From: 21-14-0-10-47-8 sp966211795
GTDB lineage: Bacteria > Bdellovibrionota > Bdellovibrionia > Bdellovibrionales > Bdellovibrionaceae
DNA: 64,000 bases
Reading direction: 5' to 3'
NCBI GenBank assembly: GCA_966211795.1
Contig: CBIHNW010000025.1
Span: 1-64,000, forward strand
Made by a program: the position numbers and the translations under genes. The stretch's first letter is position 1; the number at the start of each line of letters is the position of its first letter. Under the pieces are notes generated by a model. That model had not been told where the DNA came from. It did not search any database and saw only the letters and a program-made list of their open reading frames with translations. This document shows positions 6,802 through 15,633 of this stretch, in pieces.

Positions 6802-8384
6802 AAAAATCCTCCGATGCCAGCCTCAAGCATTCGGCTCTGCTGCTGTTGATGAGCGACCGCCAGGATCGTGAGGGCCCGCTTGTCGATTTTACCCCGACTG
6901 GTGACCGGAAGCTCGTCCATCGCCAGCACCAAAGAAGGCGTGCAGTAATAAGGTAGCAAATGCGCGACTTGGTTTTTAGCGCTCTCAACATCGACGTGAC
7001 CGGGTCTCACGAAGGCCACCAAGTTTCGGCTGTCGAGCTTCAAGGTCACGGCCTGCTCGATTTCAGGAATCTTCTCTAAAGCGGCCGACACCGAGTCCAG
7101 CTCCACCCGAAAGCCACGGATCTTCACCTGATCATCGGTGCGGCCAAAATGTTCAAGCTCCCCATCGGCGGTCCATCGGCCAAGGTCCCGGGTGCGAAAC
7201 ATTTTTCGTCCGCCACCCAAGAAGGGATCATCTTTGTATCGCTCTTCCGTCAGGACGGGATTGCCAATATACCCCAAGGACACACAGTCACCGCCCGCCC
7301 ACATCTCGCCAATCTCGCCGATCGCACACGGTGTGAGATCTTCATTCAGAATGTAGACGCTATTATTGGGCGTGGGCTTACCGATAGTCAGTTTCCCTCT
7401 CTGTGGATCATACTCGTGAACCGTGTTGACGATCGTGACTTCGGTGGGCCCGCACGAATTGTGAAAGCGGCAAAACTGGGACCACTTCTCGGCTAAAGAG
7501 GCGGGGCAGGGCTCGCCGGCGACCGCGGCCACTTTGATATTTCGGCAAAGATTGGCATCCAATCCTGCTAGGATGCTTGGGGTTCCGATCACGACGTCGA
7601 CTTGGCTGACGGCCTCTTGGATGCTTTTCCCCCGAATGATCAACTCGCAGCCATGCGACAAGGCCCCAAGAATTTCCCAAGCCGCCATATCGAAGGCGAT
7701 ATTGAGAATCTGCGAAACCTTCTGACCGGCCCGCAAGCCTAAATCCCCAGGCGAGGTCAGTAGAATATTGCAAAGATTTTGATGCGTGACCATCACTCCA
7801 TTGGGAAAGCCCGTCGTTCCAGAGGTGAACAAGACAAAGCAAAGCTGATGGGCCAAAGCCACATTTCCAGCATCGATTTGCGGATTCTCGGCTGGTGCGT
7901 CTGATTGTTTCTGCATGAATTCATCAATCGCCAGCAATGGAATGTCTTTGAATTCTGGCAATGTCGGCACAAGATCTTTCAGCGTCAGGATCATTTTGGA
8001 TTTTGATGTTCGCGCAACGTGTTGAAGCTGAGGGCCCGGCGCAATCCGCGAATCTTGCGGGACATAGGCCGCGCCAGTTTTCAAAATGCCCAAGATGCCC
8101 ACAACCATGGAAATCGAGCGCTCTAGAAAAAGCGCAATGTGATCTCCCGGACGAACTCCTTGATGAATTAAATGTTTGGCCAGAAGATTCGCCCGACGGT
8201 TCAACTCACCATAGGAAATCGTTTGGTCCAAGTGGGACACGGCCGGGGCCTGCGGATGCCGTCTCACCTGATCTTCAATCGCCCGGTGGATCAACGAATG
8301 CGGTGGCTTCACGCTTTCGGCGAAGCCAAATTTTTCAAAAAGAATTTGATCTTGATTGGATAAAGTTTGCAGTTGCGCTTTCAT
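6798..8384 (-). CDS. Stand-alone NRPS-type adenylation enzyme (AMP-dependent synthetase)
   Basis: 528 residues with the adenylation core motifs in order: LFTSGTTGFPNGVMVTH (A3, about 185-201), FDMAAWEI (A4), NSCGPTEVTI (A5), TRDLGRW (A7), GRTDDQVKIRGFRVEL (A8) and PVTSRGKIDKRAL (A10, catalytic Lys). No carrier-protein domain follows. The usual Lys of A3 (PKG) is Asn here. FDMAAWE carries the Asp that binds an amino-acid amino group in NRPS A domains, so an amino acid substrate is plausible. A good ribosome site GGGAGA precedes the start. It is transcribed divergently from the LysR at 8528 and coupled to the TmpA-like gene. Confidence 0.9.
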   Translation of the reverse strand: MKAQLQTLSNQDQILFEKFGFAESVKPPHSLIHRAIEDQVRRHPQAPAVSHLDQTISYGELNRRANLLAKHLIHQGVRPGDHIALFLERSISMVVGILGILKTGAAYVPQDSRIAPGPQLQHVARTSKSKMILTLKDLVPTLPEFKDIPLLAIDEFMQKQSDAPAENPQIDAGNVALAHQLCFVLFTSGTTGFPNGVMVTHQNLCNILLTSPGDLGLRAGQKVSQILNIAFDMAAWEILGALSHGCELIIRGKSIQEAVSQVDVVIGTPSILAGLDANLCRNIKVAAVAGEPCPASLAEKWSQFCRFHNSCGPTEVTIVNTVHEYDPQRGKLTIGKPTPNNSVYILNEDLTPCAIGEIGEMWAGGDCVSLGYIGNPVLTEERYKDDPFLGGGRKMFRTRDLGRWTADGELEHFGRTDDQVKIRGFRVELDSVSAALEKIPEIEQAVTLKLDSRNLVAFVRPGHVDVESAKNQVAHLLPYYCTPSLVLAMDELPVTSRGKIDKRALTILAVAHQQQQSRMLEAGIGGFL

Positions 8385-8468
8385 TTTGTCTCCCGTTCAT
8401 GCCAGCGACCCATCGGCGGATCACTTTCTCAGTTGGACCCCGTGTAATCGAGCTTGGGGCCGAGTAAA

Positions 8469-8520
8469 AGATACCCGGAATGAAACAGGTGTTTCATATT
8501 TGGGGGCACCTCGGGTATCT
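8469..8520. promoter_or_regulatory. Nested inverted repeats upstream of the LysR start
   Basis: Two perfect dyads overlap here. The inner is ATGAAACA-GG-TGTTTCAT (8480-8497), the outer has arms AGATACCCG (8469-8477) and CGGGTATCT (8512-8520). They lie just before the LysR ATG at 8528 and 85 bases from the start of the divergent adenylation gene. This is where a LysR protein would bind to control itself and its divergent target; alternatively the outer arms could form an RNA hairpin in the leader. Confidence 0.65.
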
Positions 8521-8527
8521 TGCGGAA

Positions 8528-9466
8528 ATGCTAAGCGAATTGGCGTCTTTGAAATTTTACGACCTCGAAGTTTTTGTAGAAGTTTCTCGTGCGAAATCCA
8601 TTCGCGAGGCCGGCCGCCGTCTCAATAAAACTTCGGGACAGATTTCAAAATCCATTCAGGGTCTCGAGAAAAGATTGTCGCGCAAACTGCTCAAGCGCTC
8701 GGCCCAAGGCGTGATCTTGACGGAGCAGGGAATTGAACTTTTGGCAATGACCCAAGTTCTTTTCCAAGAGGCCGATAAGATTGAGCGCTGGGTTGGCGGC
8801 AAAAACAAAAATCAAGAGACCAAGGTCTTAGCCATCGCCAGCAATAGCTTTTTGAACAATCACCTGGTGGCGCCCACCAGCTCGAAACTGAATTTCGATG
8901 CTGAAGGGATCAGCCTTCGCTTTATCGATTTGCCACCGGACCAATTGATCCCGCAGGGACTGCGCGGACTTTTTGAAGTGGCGGTTCACTATGGCAGCTT
9001 CTCGTGGCCGTCCACCTGGGTGAGCAAAGCCCTTGGAAAATCCAGGTGGGTTCTTTGCGCCAGAAACCAGCATCCCTTACCAAAAAAGCCAAATCTTGAA
9101 CAAGTCCTTCAGTACCCTTTCGTCATCCCCGCCTATTCCAGCGCCGAAGGCCTGACCCGAGGAAATGACCAATTTCCACTGCCGTATTCAAAACGCAAAG
9201 TGGGGCACGAAGCGACAACGGCCGATACGGCCATGGCGGTGGTCATGAATTCAGATCAAATGACTTTCATCCCCGAGATCTCCGCCAAATTTTTCCTGCA
9301 GACCGAAGTTTTACGCGAAGTGAAGATTCGCGACTTTCCGGCCAGCGAGAAAATCGAGAAAGAGATTTACCTTTCGGTGAAAGCAGATTCGGTTCAACAG
9401 TCCGTCTTCATGAAGCTGTTTGAAGAAATGCGCAAAAGGTTGCAAGAAGGCCATCGCTTTCGTTGA
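8528..9466 (+). CDS. LysR-family transcriptional regulator
   Basis: 312 residues from the ATG at 8528. An ATG at 8480 is in frame but lies inside a perfect palindrome, and LysR proteins usually begin close to the first helix, here LKFYDLEVFVEV. The HTH reads AKSIREAGRRLNKTSGQISK, then the linker helix and a substrate-binding domain. It is divergent to the adenylation/TmpA-like operon, the usual arrangement for a LysR controlling its neighbour. It is paralogous to the truncated LysR at the window start, suggesting that the block between them may have arisen with a duplicated regulator. Confidence 0.92.
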   Translation: MLSELASLKFYDLEVFVEVSRAKSIREAGRRLNKTSGQISKSIQGLEKRLSRKLLKRSAQGVILTEQGIELLAMTQVLFQEADKIERWVGGKNKNQETKVLAIASNSFLNNHLVAPTSSKLNFDAEGISLRFIDLPPDQLIPQGLRGLFEVAVHYGSFSWPSTWVSKALGKSRWVLCARNQHPLPKKPNLEQVLQYPFVIPAYSSAEGLTRGNDQFPLPYSKRKVGHEATTADTAMAVVMNSDQMTFIPEISAKFFLQTEVLREVKIRDFPASEKIEKEIYLSVKADSVQQSVFMKLFEEMRKRLQEGHRFR

Positions 9467-9680
9467 TCCCTGACTTCGCCGCTCGCAACTTTTTCAATTC
9501 AGGCCAGGGCGTCTCGAGATGAAACGCGACCATCAAGCTTTTGGTTTTGGGAGCATCACAGAATGATTCGTTTTCGCCAATGATTGTACAAGCTTGGGAC
9601 AAAATGAAAAAAAATAACCCTAAGATTTTATCAAGAAATTACGATGAAGAGAGAACATTTGAAAGCGAAGTGAATGTGCT

Positions 9681-10595
9681 ATGACATACAATCGACGACA
9701 ATCAGGATTCACAATGATCGAAATGCTGGTGGCAATCGGCATTCTCGGAATTGTGATCTCGGGTTTTATCTCGATGATGAGCTACATGCGCCGAGAGCTT
9801 CAAGCCGCCAATCGAAAAGTGGAGGCCATCGAACTTCGCCGGACGGCCACGACTTATATGTCGGACCTTCCGACTTGCGGTTGTCAGCTGAATCTCAATG
9901 GCGGGACTTTTGATGCGACCCTCGTCGCACCAGCGGTTCCAGAAATGAACATTTCAAAATTGCAAACTGGTTGCGCGCCAACGGCGAGCTCGGTCCTGGA
10001 AGAAAATCAAACGGTGCCCGGTTCTTCGGCGAACCTTGCGGTTGAATCCGTCAAGCTTCAATCCATTGAAGCGACCGGCAGCCCGAATCGGTATCGCGGC
10101 CGTCTGCACATTGAATTCAAAAGTGACTCGCAGACATACTCGACCCGTGGTTTTGAATTTGAAATTCGCTTTCGCACCGATCCCGCAACTCCGGACACGG
10201 CCAAGAAAGTCGTGGCGTGTGAATTTGTCGGAAGTTCGGACGGCGCCGGTGCGGCCGGCGGTGCTGGCGGCGGCATCACCGGCAACTGCCCGCCTGGCCA
10301 GTACATGATGGGAATCCAAAACGGCATGGTGAGATGCTCGGCGGTCGCGGTCAATGGCGCCACTTCAAATTCCAACTCTGGCTCCTGGACGCTCACGACC
10401 CCTGGCCCTGGCTGTGAGGGAACTTCCTGCATCACCGGAGACTATGGTGTTTGCGAAGGAACAAGCTGCGTGACCAACGGAAATTACTGCAATGGCGTGG
10501 ACTGCGCCGCCTGTGGACCGACCCCGGCCTGCGATGGCACCAGTTGCAATGCTTCACGAGCCACCCTGTGTCCGCAATTTGGATTTCCGATCTAA
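9681..10595 (+). CDS. Type IV pilin-like protein with CxGTSC-rich tail
   Basis: 304 residues. QSGFTMIEMLVAIGILGIVISGF near the N-terminus is a prepilin signal: cleavage is expected between Gly and Phe, Glu at +5 of the mature protein, then the hydrophobic helix. A prepilin peptidase would process it; no pilus assembly genes are adjacent. The middle is a globular domain with CGC and other cysteines. After a Gly/Ala-rich spacer (about 190-200) the tail carries repeated C-x-GTSC units (GCEGTSC, VCEGTSC, ACDGTSC) and further cysteines. It may be a minor pilin or a pseudopilin displaying a disulfide-rich tip. Confidence 0.82.
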   Translation: MTYNRRQSGFTMIEMLVAIGILGIVISGFISMMSYMRRELQAANRKVEAIELRRTATTYMSDLPTCGCQLNLNGGTFDATLVAPAVPEMNISKLQTGCAPTASSVLEENQTVPGSSANLAVESVKLQSIEATGSPNRYRGRLHIEFKSDSQTYSTRGFEFEIRFRTDPATPDTAKKVVACEFVGSSDGAGAAGGAGGGITGNCPPGQYMMGIQNGMVRCSAVAVNGATSNSNSGSWTLTTPGPGCEGTSCITGDYGVCEGTSCVTNGNYCNGVDCAACGPTPACDGTSCNASRATLCPQFGFPI

Positions 10596-10603
10596 GTTTT
10601 CAA

Positions 10604-11506
10604 TCACGGCGCAAGAAACGTGGCCAAGGATACGATGTCGGTCACGCAGTGGCCACCATACAGCGGACGCCACGTGATCTTAAGTCCCCTTGCGGCAGCT
10701 CTCTCGGCGAAAGCCTCATTGCCCTCGAAATTTCCATAAGCATCATACAGTCCCGAGCTTAAATAAAATTCGGGACTGGTGTGCGGATCCACTTTTTCGA
10801 TCAGCTGCAAAGGTGAAAATGCATTCCACTCTTTTTCGTCCGCCATAAATTCTTTCGCCATTTGAATCACGCCGAAAATAATTTTGGGATCAGCACCGGT
10901 GCGTCCCAAAAACTCTTCGATCTCGCCGACCGGCGCAAACGGTGACAATTTGTAAACCACCGGGCAACTGGCCGCGACTTTCTGGAACAGCTGTCCCGTC
11001 TTCAAACCCATCACCAGTGCATTGATTCCACCCATCGATTCGCCAAAAAGCATTCGGGTTCGGGGCTTTCCGGTTTTCGCCTCCACTTCGGGAATGACGG
11101 TCTGGGTGAAGACGTTCAAAAGACCGCTATTCTCCATCGCACCTTTTTCATTCAACAGCCAAACGGGACCGAAGGAAACCGTCACCACGGTTGGCGGCGT
11201 AACTTTCTGCTTCTGCCAGTACTGCTGAATCATGGCCGTGTAAAAGGTGTCGTCGTTCCAAATGTTTTCATCGAGATTACGCCCGTGAAGAAGGTAAGCG
11301 AGATCCCCGTTCGTCGAGCCAACGGCCGGTTTGTGAATGCAGTACCGCCAAGGCCGCGAGCCGGAACCGGCGAAACATTCTTTGCTGGCGGGAATGTAGG
11401 ACACCTTTTGATCCCCGCGAACCGCCGTGAGCTTGGCCCAAGCGAAATAGGAAATCAGGATCAAAGCTATAACGGTGAGGAGAAAACTTTTTTTCTTCAT
11501 GGGCAC
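10604..11506 (-). CDS. Exported esterase-like alpha/beta hydrolase
   Basis: 300 residues with an N-terminal hydrophobic segment (residues 7-24) that is a signal peptide or anchor. GESMGG puts the nucleophile at Ser157; SGLYDAYG offers the acid and GGHCVTD the histidine, the usual alpha/beta-hydrolase order. YLLHGRN forms the oxyanion strand. It resembles the esterase D / putative esterase (PF00756) family acting on esters outside the cytoplasm. It is convergent with the pilin-like gene (8-base gap) and divergent from the Kelch-like lipoprotein. Substrate unknown. Confidence 0.82.
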   Translation of the reverse strand: MPMKKKSFLLTVIALILISYFAWAKLTAVRGDQKVSYIPASKECFAGSGSRPWRYCIHKPAVGSTNGDLAYLLHGRNLDENIWNDDTFYTAMIQQYWQKQKVTPPTVVTVSFGPVWLLNEKGAMENSGLLNVFTQTVIPEVEAKTGKPRTRMLFGESMGGINALVMGLKTGQLFQKVAASCPVVYKLSPFAPVGEIEEFLGRTGADPKIIFGVIQMAKEFMADEKEWNAFSPLQLIEKVDPHTSPEFYLSSGLYDAYGNFEGNEAFAERAAARGLKITWRPLYGGHCVTDIVSLATFLAP

Positions 11507-11600
11507 TTTTCCTTGTTTGAGAATTCACATTCGAGCACCGGATTTGCGAATTGGCAAGTGCGCGGCAAACTGAGACGGTTCAGCGAAATCGGGTCTCGTT

Positions 11601-12998
11601 TTGGGACGCAACATTGAAATCACGGGAGAAACCCAGTATTCTGATAGAGATAAGGGGAAGAGTCTGAAGTTACAATTACGCAGCAAACACAAAGTTTGGG
11701 TTCTCGTAGCCATTTCTACATTGGTCACCTCTTCGCTTTTCACCAACTGTTCAAATGGATTCAAAGTTGAAGACGGAACCGGAGCGACAGTCGAGCTCGG
11801 ATTGGGTTCTACCGACCCCGGCACTCCCACCACCACTCCTCCGGTGGCCCCACCTCTTCCAGATGTGCCTACGCTTCCAAAAAATCCAAGCCAGCCACCT
11901 CCAGCCCCAGCGCCTGAGCCGATCACCATGACCAATCAGCCAGCTTGGATGAAGGGTAAAAGTTTGAATGAGTGGATCGAAATTCCGAACACCAGCGGCG
12001 CTGGTGGCTCAACTTTCAAATCTTTTAGCGGATTGGCTTTGCGTGAAGCGACCAGCGAAATCGTCATCGGTGCTGCCGGCGGGCACGGAGATGGCGCCGA
12101 CAATCGAGTCGTTTCCCTGGTGCTCGCCACGGACCAACCGAAATGGATTCTCCATATTGGCCCCAGTCCCGTTCCGGTGTTCAATGTGCCTTACTATACA
12201 GACGGCACACCTGCGGCCCGGCACACTTATCAAAACACTTATTACATCGAGTCTCTGCACCGACTGTTCCTGTTCGGCGCCAATTATGTCCCAGGAAATG
12301 CCGTGCAATATCCGAATGTCGATGCCTTCTCGTTCGAGACCAATCAGTGGGATCCGCCCAACACATGGGCGCCGATGCCGGATTACAGTTTCGGCGCGGT
12401 GAAAGTTCCAGGAACCGATGATGTTTTTTCGTCCAACTTAACCAAATGGTCTGCGGCCGATGCCTTGGCGGCCTATAAAGCCGGAAATCCGGGGACAACC
12501 AGCGTGTTCTCGACACCGATCAAAGTTCGAACGGACAGTCAGGTGCGATGGCCTCTGGCTTTCGATAAAAAAAGAAATCAGCTTTATTCACTGCAATGGG
12601 GTGACGGACAAGGATATAGCGGTCCGGCCATCAGCTCTTCGCGCATTGATCTTGCGACCGGCGTGCAAACCAAAGTGAGCATCAAACCAAGTGCGGCCTT
12701 TGATCAATTCGCGGCGGAACGTCCCGTTTACGCCTCGATGGATTATGATCCAGAAAATGATCGGTTTTTATTTTACAGCGGTCTTGATGCAGCCCTCGGC
12801 CGAATTTACGTGATCAAGCCGACTTCGCTCAACGAGTATGAAATGAGCATCTTTGCAACCATCGCATCTTCAAAAATGCCACCAGCCACGCAGGGATCCG
12901 GCATGCAATCGAATTTTAAATATGTTCCGGGACTAAAGGGATTTGTTTTATTGGCAACACCTGATGCCAATTTATTCTTTTTAAAGACCGCTCAATAA
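11601..12998 (+). CDS. Kelch-like beta-propeller lipoprotein (copy 1)
   Basis: A signal segment ends in LFTNC-SNGF, a lipobox-like site with Asn before Cys. A Pro/Thr-rich linker of about 50 residues follows, then a propeller-like domain with regular strands such as LHRLFLFGA, DAFSFETNQWD, WAPMP and RFLFYSGL. The start is uncertain: the TTG at 11601 gives 465 residues, while a CTG at 11664 sits behind AAGGGGA and would give a more usual signal peptide. It is closely similar to the gene at 18599-19948 on the other strand, including TNQPAWM.GKSLNEWIEIPNT and EATSEIVIGAAGGHGD. The RIFT-barrel gene follows after 14 bases. Confidence 0.78.
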   Translation: MGRNIEITGETQYSDRDKGKSLKLQLRSKHKVWVLVAISTLVTSSLFTNCSNGFKVEDGTGATVELGLGSTDPGTPTTTPPVAPPLPDVPTLPKNPSQPPPAPAPEPITMTNQPAWMKGKSLNEWIEIPNTSGAGGSTFKSFSGLALREATSEIVIGAAGGHGDGADNRVVSLVLATDQPKWILHIGPSPVPVFNVPYYTDGTPAARHTYQNTYYIESLHRLFLFGANYVPGNAVQYPNVDAFSFETNQWDPPNTWAPMPDYSFGAVKVPGTDDVFSSNLTKWSAADALAAYKAGNPGTTSVFSTPIKVRTDSQVRWPLAFDKKRNQLYSLQWGDGQGYSGPAISSSRIDLATGVQTKVSIKPSAAFDQFAAERPVYASMDYDPENDRFLFYSGLDAALGRIYVIKPTSLNEYEMSIFATIASSKMPPATQGSGMQSNFKYVPGLKGFVLLATPDANLFFLKTAQ

Positions 12999-13012
12999 AA
13001 AGGCGACGACTG

Positions 13013-15178
13013 ATGATGAAAATTTCGAAACCGTCGAAAACATTTCTTCCTCGCCTGTTCGCCCTCGGCGCTCTCTCGATCTTGATGATCAGCTTCAACA
13101 ATTGCTCAGGCTTTCAATCTCTCGAGCTTGGCGGATCCGAAGAAGCTTCATCCTCTTCGACTCCTACTGTCCGCGAACCAGGGACTCTTCCTGAAATTCA
13201 TTTGATAAGCCCAGTCTCACAAAATGCCGCCCCCTTCATGGTGGGACAAGCTTTTCGCAAGGGCGATGTGCCGGCCGGAAAAGGTGTCGAAGTTTCCGGA
13301 GCCGAAGCTCAGGTCATTGCCAAAAACGTGTGGCCTGATGGGTCTTTAAAATTTGCGATCATTTCCGGAACCGCGACAGTGTCGGCCAATACCCCGACAG
13401 AAGTGCAATTGTTTCGCACGAGCACACCGACCCCTTTGGGCGCCGCGCTGACCACCCAAGATCTACATGCGAAAGGTCTCACGGCCCGCATCGATGCCGG
13501 AAGCTTCGGCTCGGCCGCTTGGGCGAACACGGATTGGGATCAGGCATTTCAAACGTGGGTTTCCGGACCCCATATGTCTTCCTTCATTTACCGAAAACAA
13601 GTTGGCGGTGACCCACACCTGGTGGCGTGGCTCGAGGTGCGCATTTTCTCAAATGGTGCGATCGAAGTCTTTCCCTGGATCGAGAATGGATACCTGCTGG
13701 TTGCGGGCCCCACGATCAAAAGTGCCACTTATACTTTCACTTTGAATGGCCAGGAAAAATTCAATCAAGCGGTCGATCTCGGTCACCACACGCGAACGCC
13801 ATTGATCAGTGGCACGGCCCTTTCTTATTGGGTCGATGCCGATCCGCAAGTGACACCTCTGGAAGACGTTCAATACCTGCAAACGACAGAGCTGGTTCCC
13901 AGCTACCAGTCGGCGATCGATCCGGCCATCATCACCGGATTGCCAAGCACCTATACGCCTCTGCAAGCGGGAAGCTACGTTTATGATAGCGACTCGATGC
14001 CAAGCTCGGGCTTTCAGCGCCCGATCGGACTGCTGCCGAATCACGAGGTTCTCTTTTTATTAGCCGCAAATTCACAGCAAGCTTACGAGTCCGTGATTCG
14101 CAACGGTTTTAGTGCGGGCCGCTACCCGATTCATTACCGCGATGAAAAAACTCAGCGCCCTTTGCGAATTTCCGCTTACCCGAATCTGGTGATCAGCGAC
14201 GGCTCAGGTTTTAAAGACAATGGTGCTTCGTCCAAAAGTCAGTACACGCCTGCTGTCGTCGCTACGACCGGCACAAGAACTTGGGACACGGCTCATTCGC
14301 CATCCATCGGATATCTGGCTTACCTTGTGACTGGGCGTTGGTACTTCATGGAAGAAACACAGTTCGCGGCCACCACCAATTACATCGGCATCACCGATAC
14401 GGATATCATGCGCCACGGAGCTTTGGGCATCATGCATCCTGTGGCTGGCGCATTCCAAACGCGCAGTGCGGCCTGGGCCATTCGCGCCTTGGCACAAACT
14501 TTATCGGCAACGCCGGACGACGATCAGCCTCTGCGGGACGAGTTCAAAGCGTCCTTCGAAGCCAATGTTGAATTTTATCACACTCGCTACATCGCAAAGC
14601 CCAACAATCCCTACGGCATGATCATGCCCGGCGAAAGCTATGGCAACGGCGGCACTTCGGTCCTCGCTGTTTGGCAGCAGGACTTTGTCACCGCCTCTTG
14701 GGGCTACGCTCTTTCGATGGGCCTGCCAGTTTCCACCGTCAGCGCAAAAAAGATGTCCGAGTTTTTCCAGTGGAAGGCTCGCAGTGCCGTCGGCCGCTTG
14801 GGAAACGCCAGCGATTTTTGGTACGTGAATGGGGCGCCCTACACTCTTTCCGTCTCACCAGTGGCCAATCCAGATTGGGTGAATGGCACAGGGCCTTGGC
14901 ATCAAAGCTGGAAGGACGTCTACAACGCCACCTACACTCCGGCACCGGCTTGGATGAGCTCAACCGAAGGAACGCTTGGCGCTGAATACACGATCGATTC
15001 GTGGGCAAGGTCCATGTGGGGCAATATTCAGCCCGCCATTGCCTATGCGGTTCGCTACCAAGTGCCGGGCGCGAAGGATGCTTATGATCGCATGTCTCAC
15101 GCGGCCAACTGGGCCGAGATGATCAGCTACATGAAAACGGCACCAGTCTGGAGCGTTGTGCCTGCCGCGAATCCGTAA
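13013..15178 (+). CDS. Large lipoprotein with PcRGLX/YetA-like RIFT-barrel N-domain
   Basis: 721 residues. The signal ends in SFNNC-SGF, the same unusual F-x-N-C lipobox as its neighbours. After a Ser/Thr linker the segment GQAFRKGDVPAG...VWPDGSLKFAIISG resembles the N-terminal RIFT barrel of PcRGLX/YetA proteins, which include exo-rhamnogalacturonan lyases (PL26). The C-terminal half is rich in aromatic residues and may be an alpha/alpha barrel (for example SYGNGGTSVLAVWQQDF, GPWHQSWKDVY). It is 14 bases downstream of the Kelch-like gene, so a shared role in carbohydrate binding or cleavage at the envelope is likely. The enzymatic claim is tentative. Confidence 0.65.
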   Translation: MMKISKPSKTFLPRLFALGALSILMISFNNCSGFQSLELGGSEEASSSSTPTVREPGTLPEIHLISPVSQNAAPFMVGQAFRKGDVPAGKGVEVSGAEAQVIAKNVWPDGSLKFAIISGTATVSANTPTEVQLFRTSTPTPLGAALTTQDLHAKGLTARIDAGSFGSAAWANTDWDQAFQTWVSGPHMSSFIYRKQVGGDPHLVAWLEVRIFSNGAIEVFPWIENGYLLVAGPTIKSATYTFTLNGQEKFNQAVDLGHHTRTPLISGTALSYWVDADPQVTPLEDVQYLQTTELVPSYQSAIDPAIITGLPSTYTPLQAGSYVYDSDSMPSSGFQRPIGLLPNHEVLFLLAANSQQAYESVIRNGFSAGRYPIHYRDEKTQRPLRISAYPNLVISDGSGFKDNGASSKSQYTPAVVATTGTRTWDTAHSPSIGYLAYLVTGRWYFMEETQFAATTNYIGITDTDIMRHGALGIMHPVAGAFQTRSAAWAIRALAQTLSATPDDDQPLRDEFKASFEANVEFYHTRYIAKPNNPYGMIMPGESYGNGGTSVLAVWQQDFVTASWGYALSMGLPVSTVSAKKMSEFFQWKARSAVGRLGNASDFWYVNGAPYTLSVSPVANPDWVNGTGPWHQSWKDVYNATYTPAPAWMSSTEGTLGAEYTIDSWARSMWGNIQPAIAYAVRYQVPGAKDAYDRMSHAANWAEMISYMKTAPVWSVVPAANP

Positions 15179-15189
15179 AGGACGTTTTC

Positions 15190-15633
15190 TTGAAGGCGAA
15201 TCCACTTGCATTTTTCATTCATCCCATTCCGCTCTCAGCTGTCGCCCTGATGGCCATCAACGATCATTGGCTCAAATTTCATTTCCCGGGATTTCTCACC
15301 GGAAAGATCAGCGATTTTTGTGGGGTCTTTTATCTGCCGATTTTCCTCTTGGCCCTTTCTGTTGGCGCCGGTCTTCTTAGGTCGCGATCTTTTCAGGAAA
15401 CTGGTGGCCGGTTGAACTGGAGAAATCTTTGGATCGCCATTTTATGCACAGATTTTCTTTTGCTCTCGGTGAAGCTGAGCCCGCTGATCGCAAGTAGTGT
15501 GGAACATTTTTTTCAAGAATTTCTGTTTCGCATTCAATTGAATTCAGACCCCACGGATCTCGTGGCGCTGGTGATGAATCCGCTGACGATTTTGTACATG
15601 CAACGTTTTATTTCGCCATCAAAACGCATTTAG
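15190..15633 (+). CDS. Small multi-pass membrane protein, unknown function
   Basis: 147 residues from a TTG start with AAAGGA upstream. Hydrophobic stretches lie near residues 8-23, 37-60, 78-100 and 122-138. The N-terminal block HPIPLSAVALMAINDHWLKFHFPGFLTGKISDFCGVF looks conserved: an N-D-H-x-LK followed by PG-LTGK-SDF is seen in uncharacterised integral membrane proteins of myxobacteria-like and related genomes, as I remember it. It is 11 bases after the RIFT-barrel gene and its end overlaps the convergent gene by 15 bases. No function can be assigned. Confidence 0.65.
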   Translation: MKANPLAFFIHPIPLSAVALMAINDHWLKFHFPGFLTGKISDFCGVFYLPIFLLALSVGAGLLRSRSFQETGGRLNWRNLWIAILCTDFLLLSVKLSPLIASSVEHFFQEFLFRIQLNSDPTDLVALVMNPLTILYMQRFISPSKRI

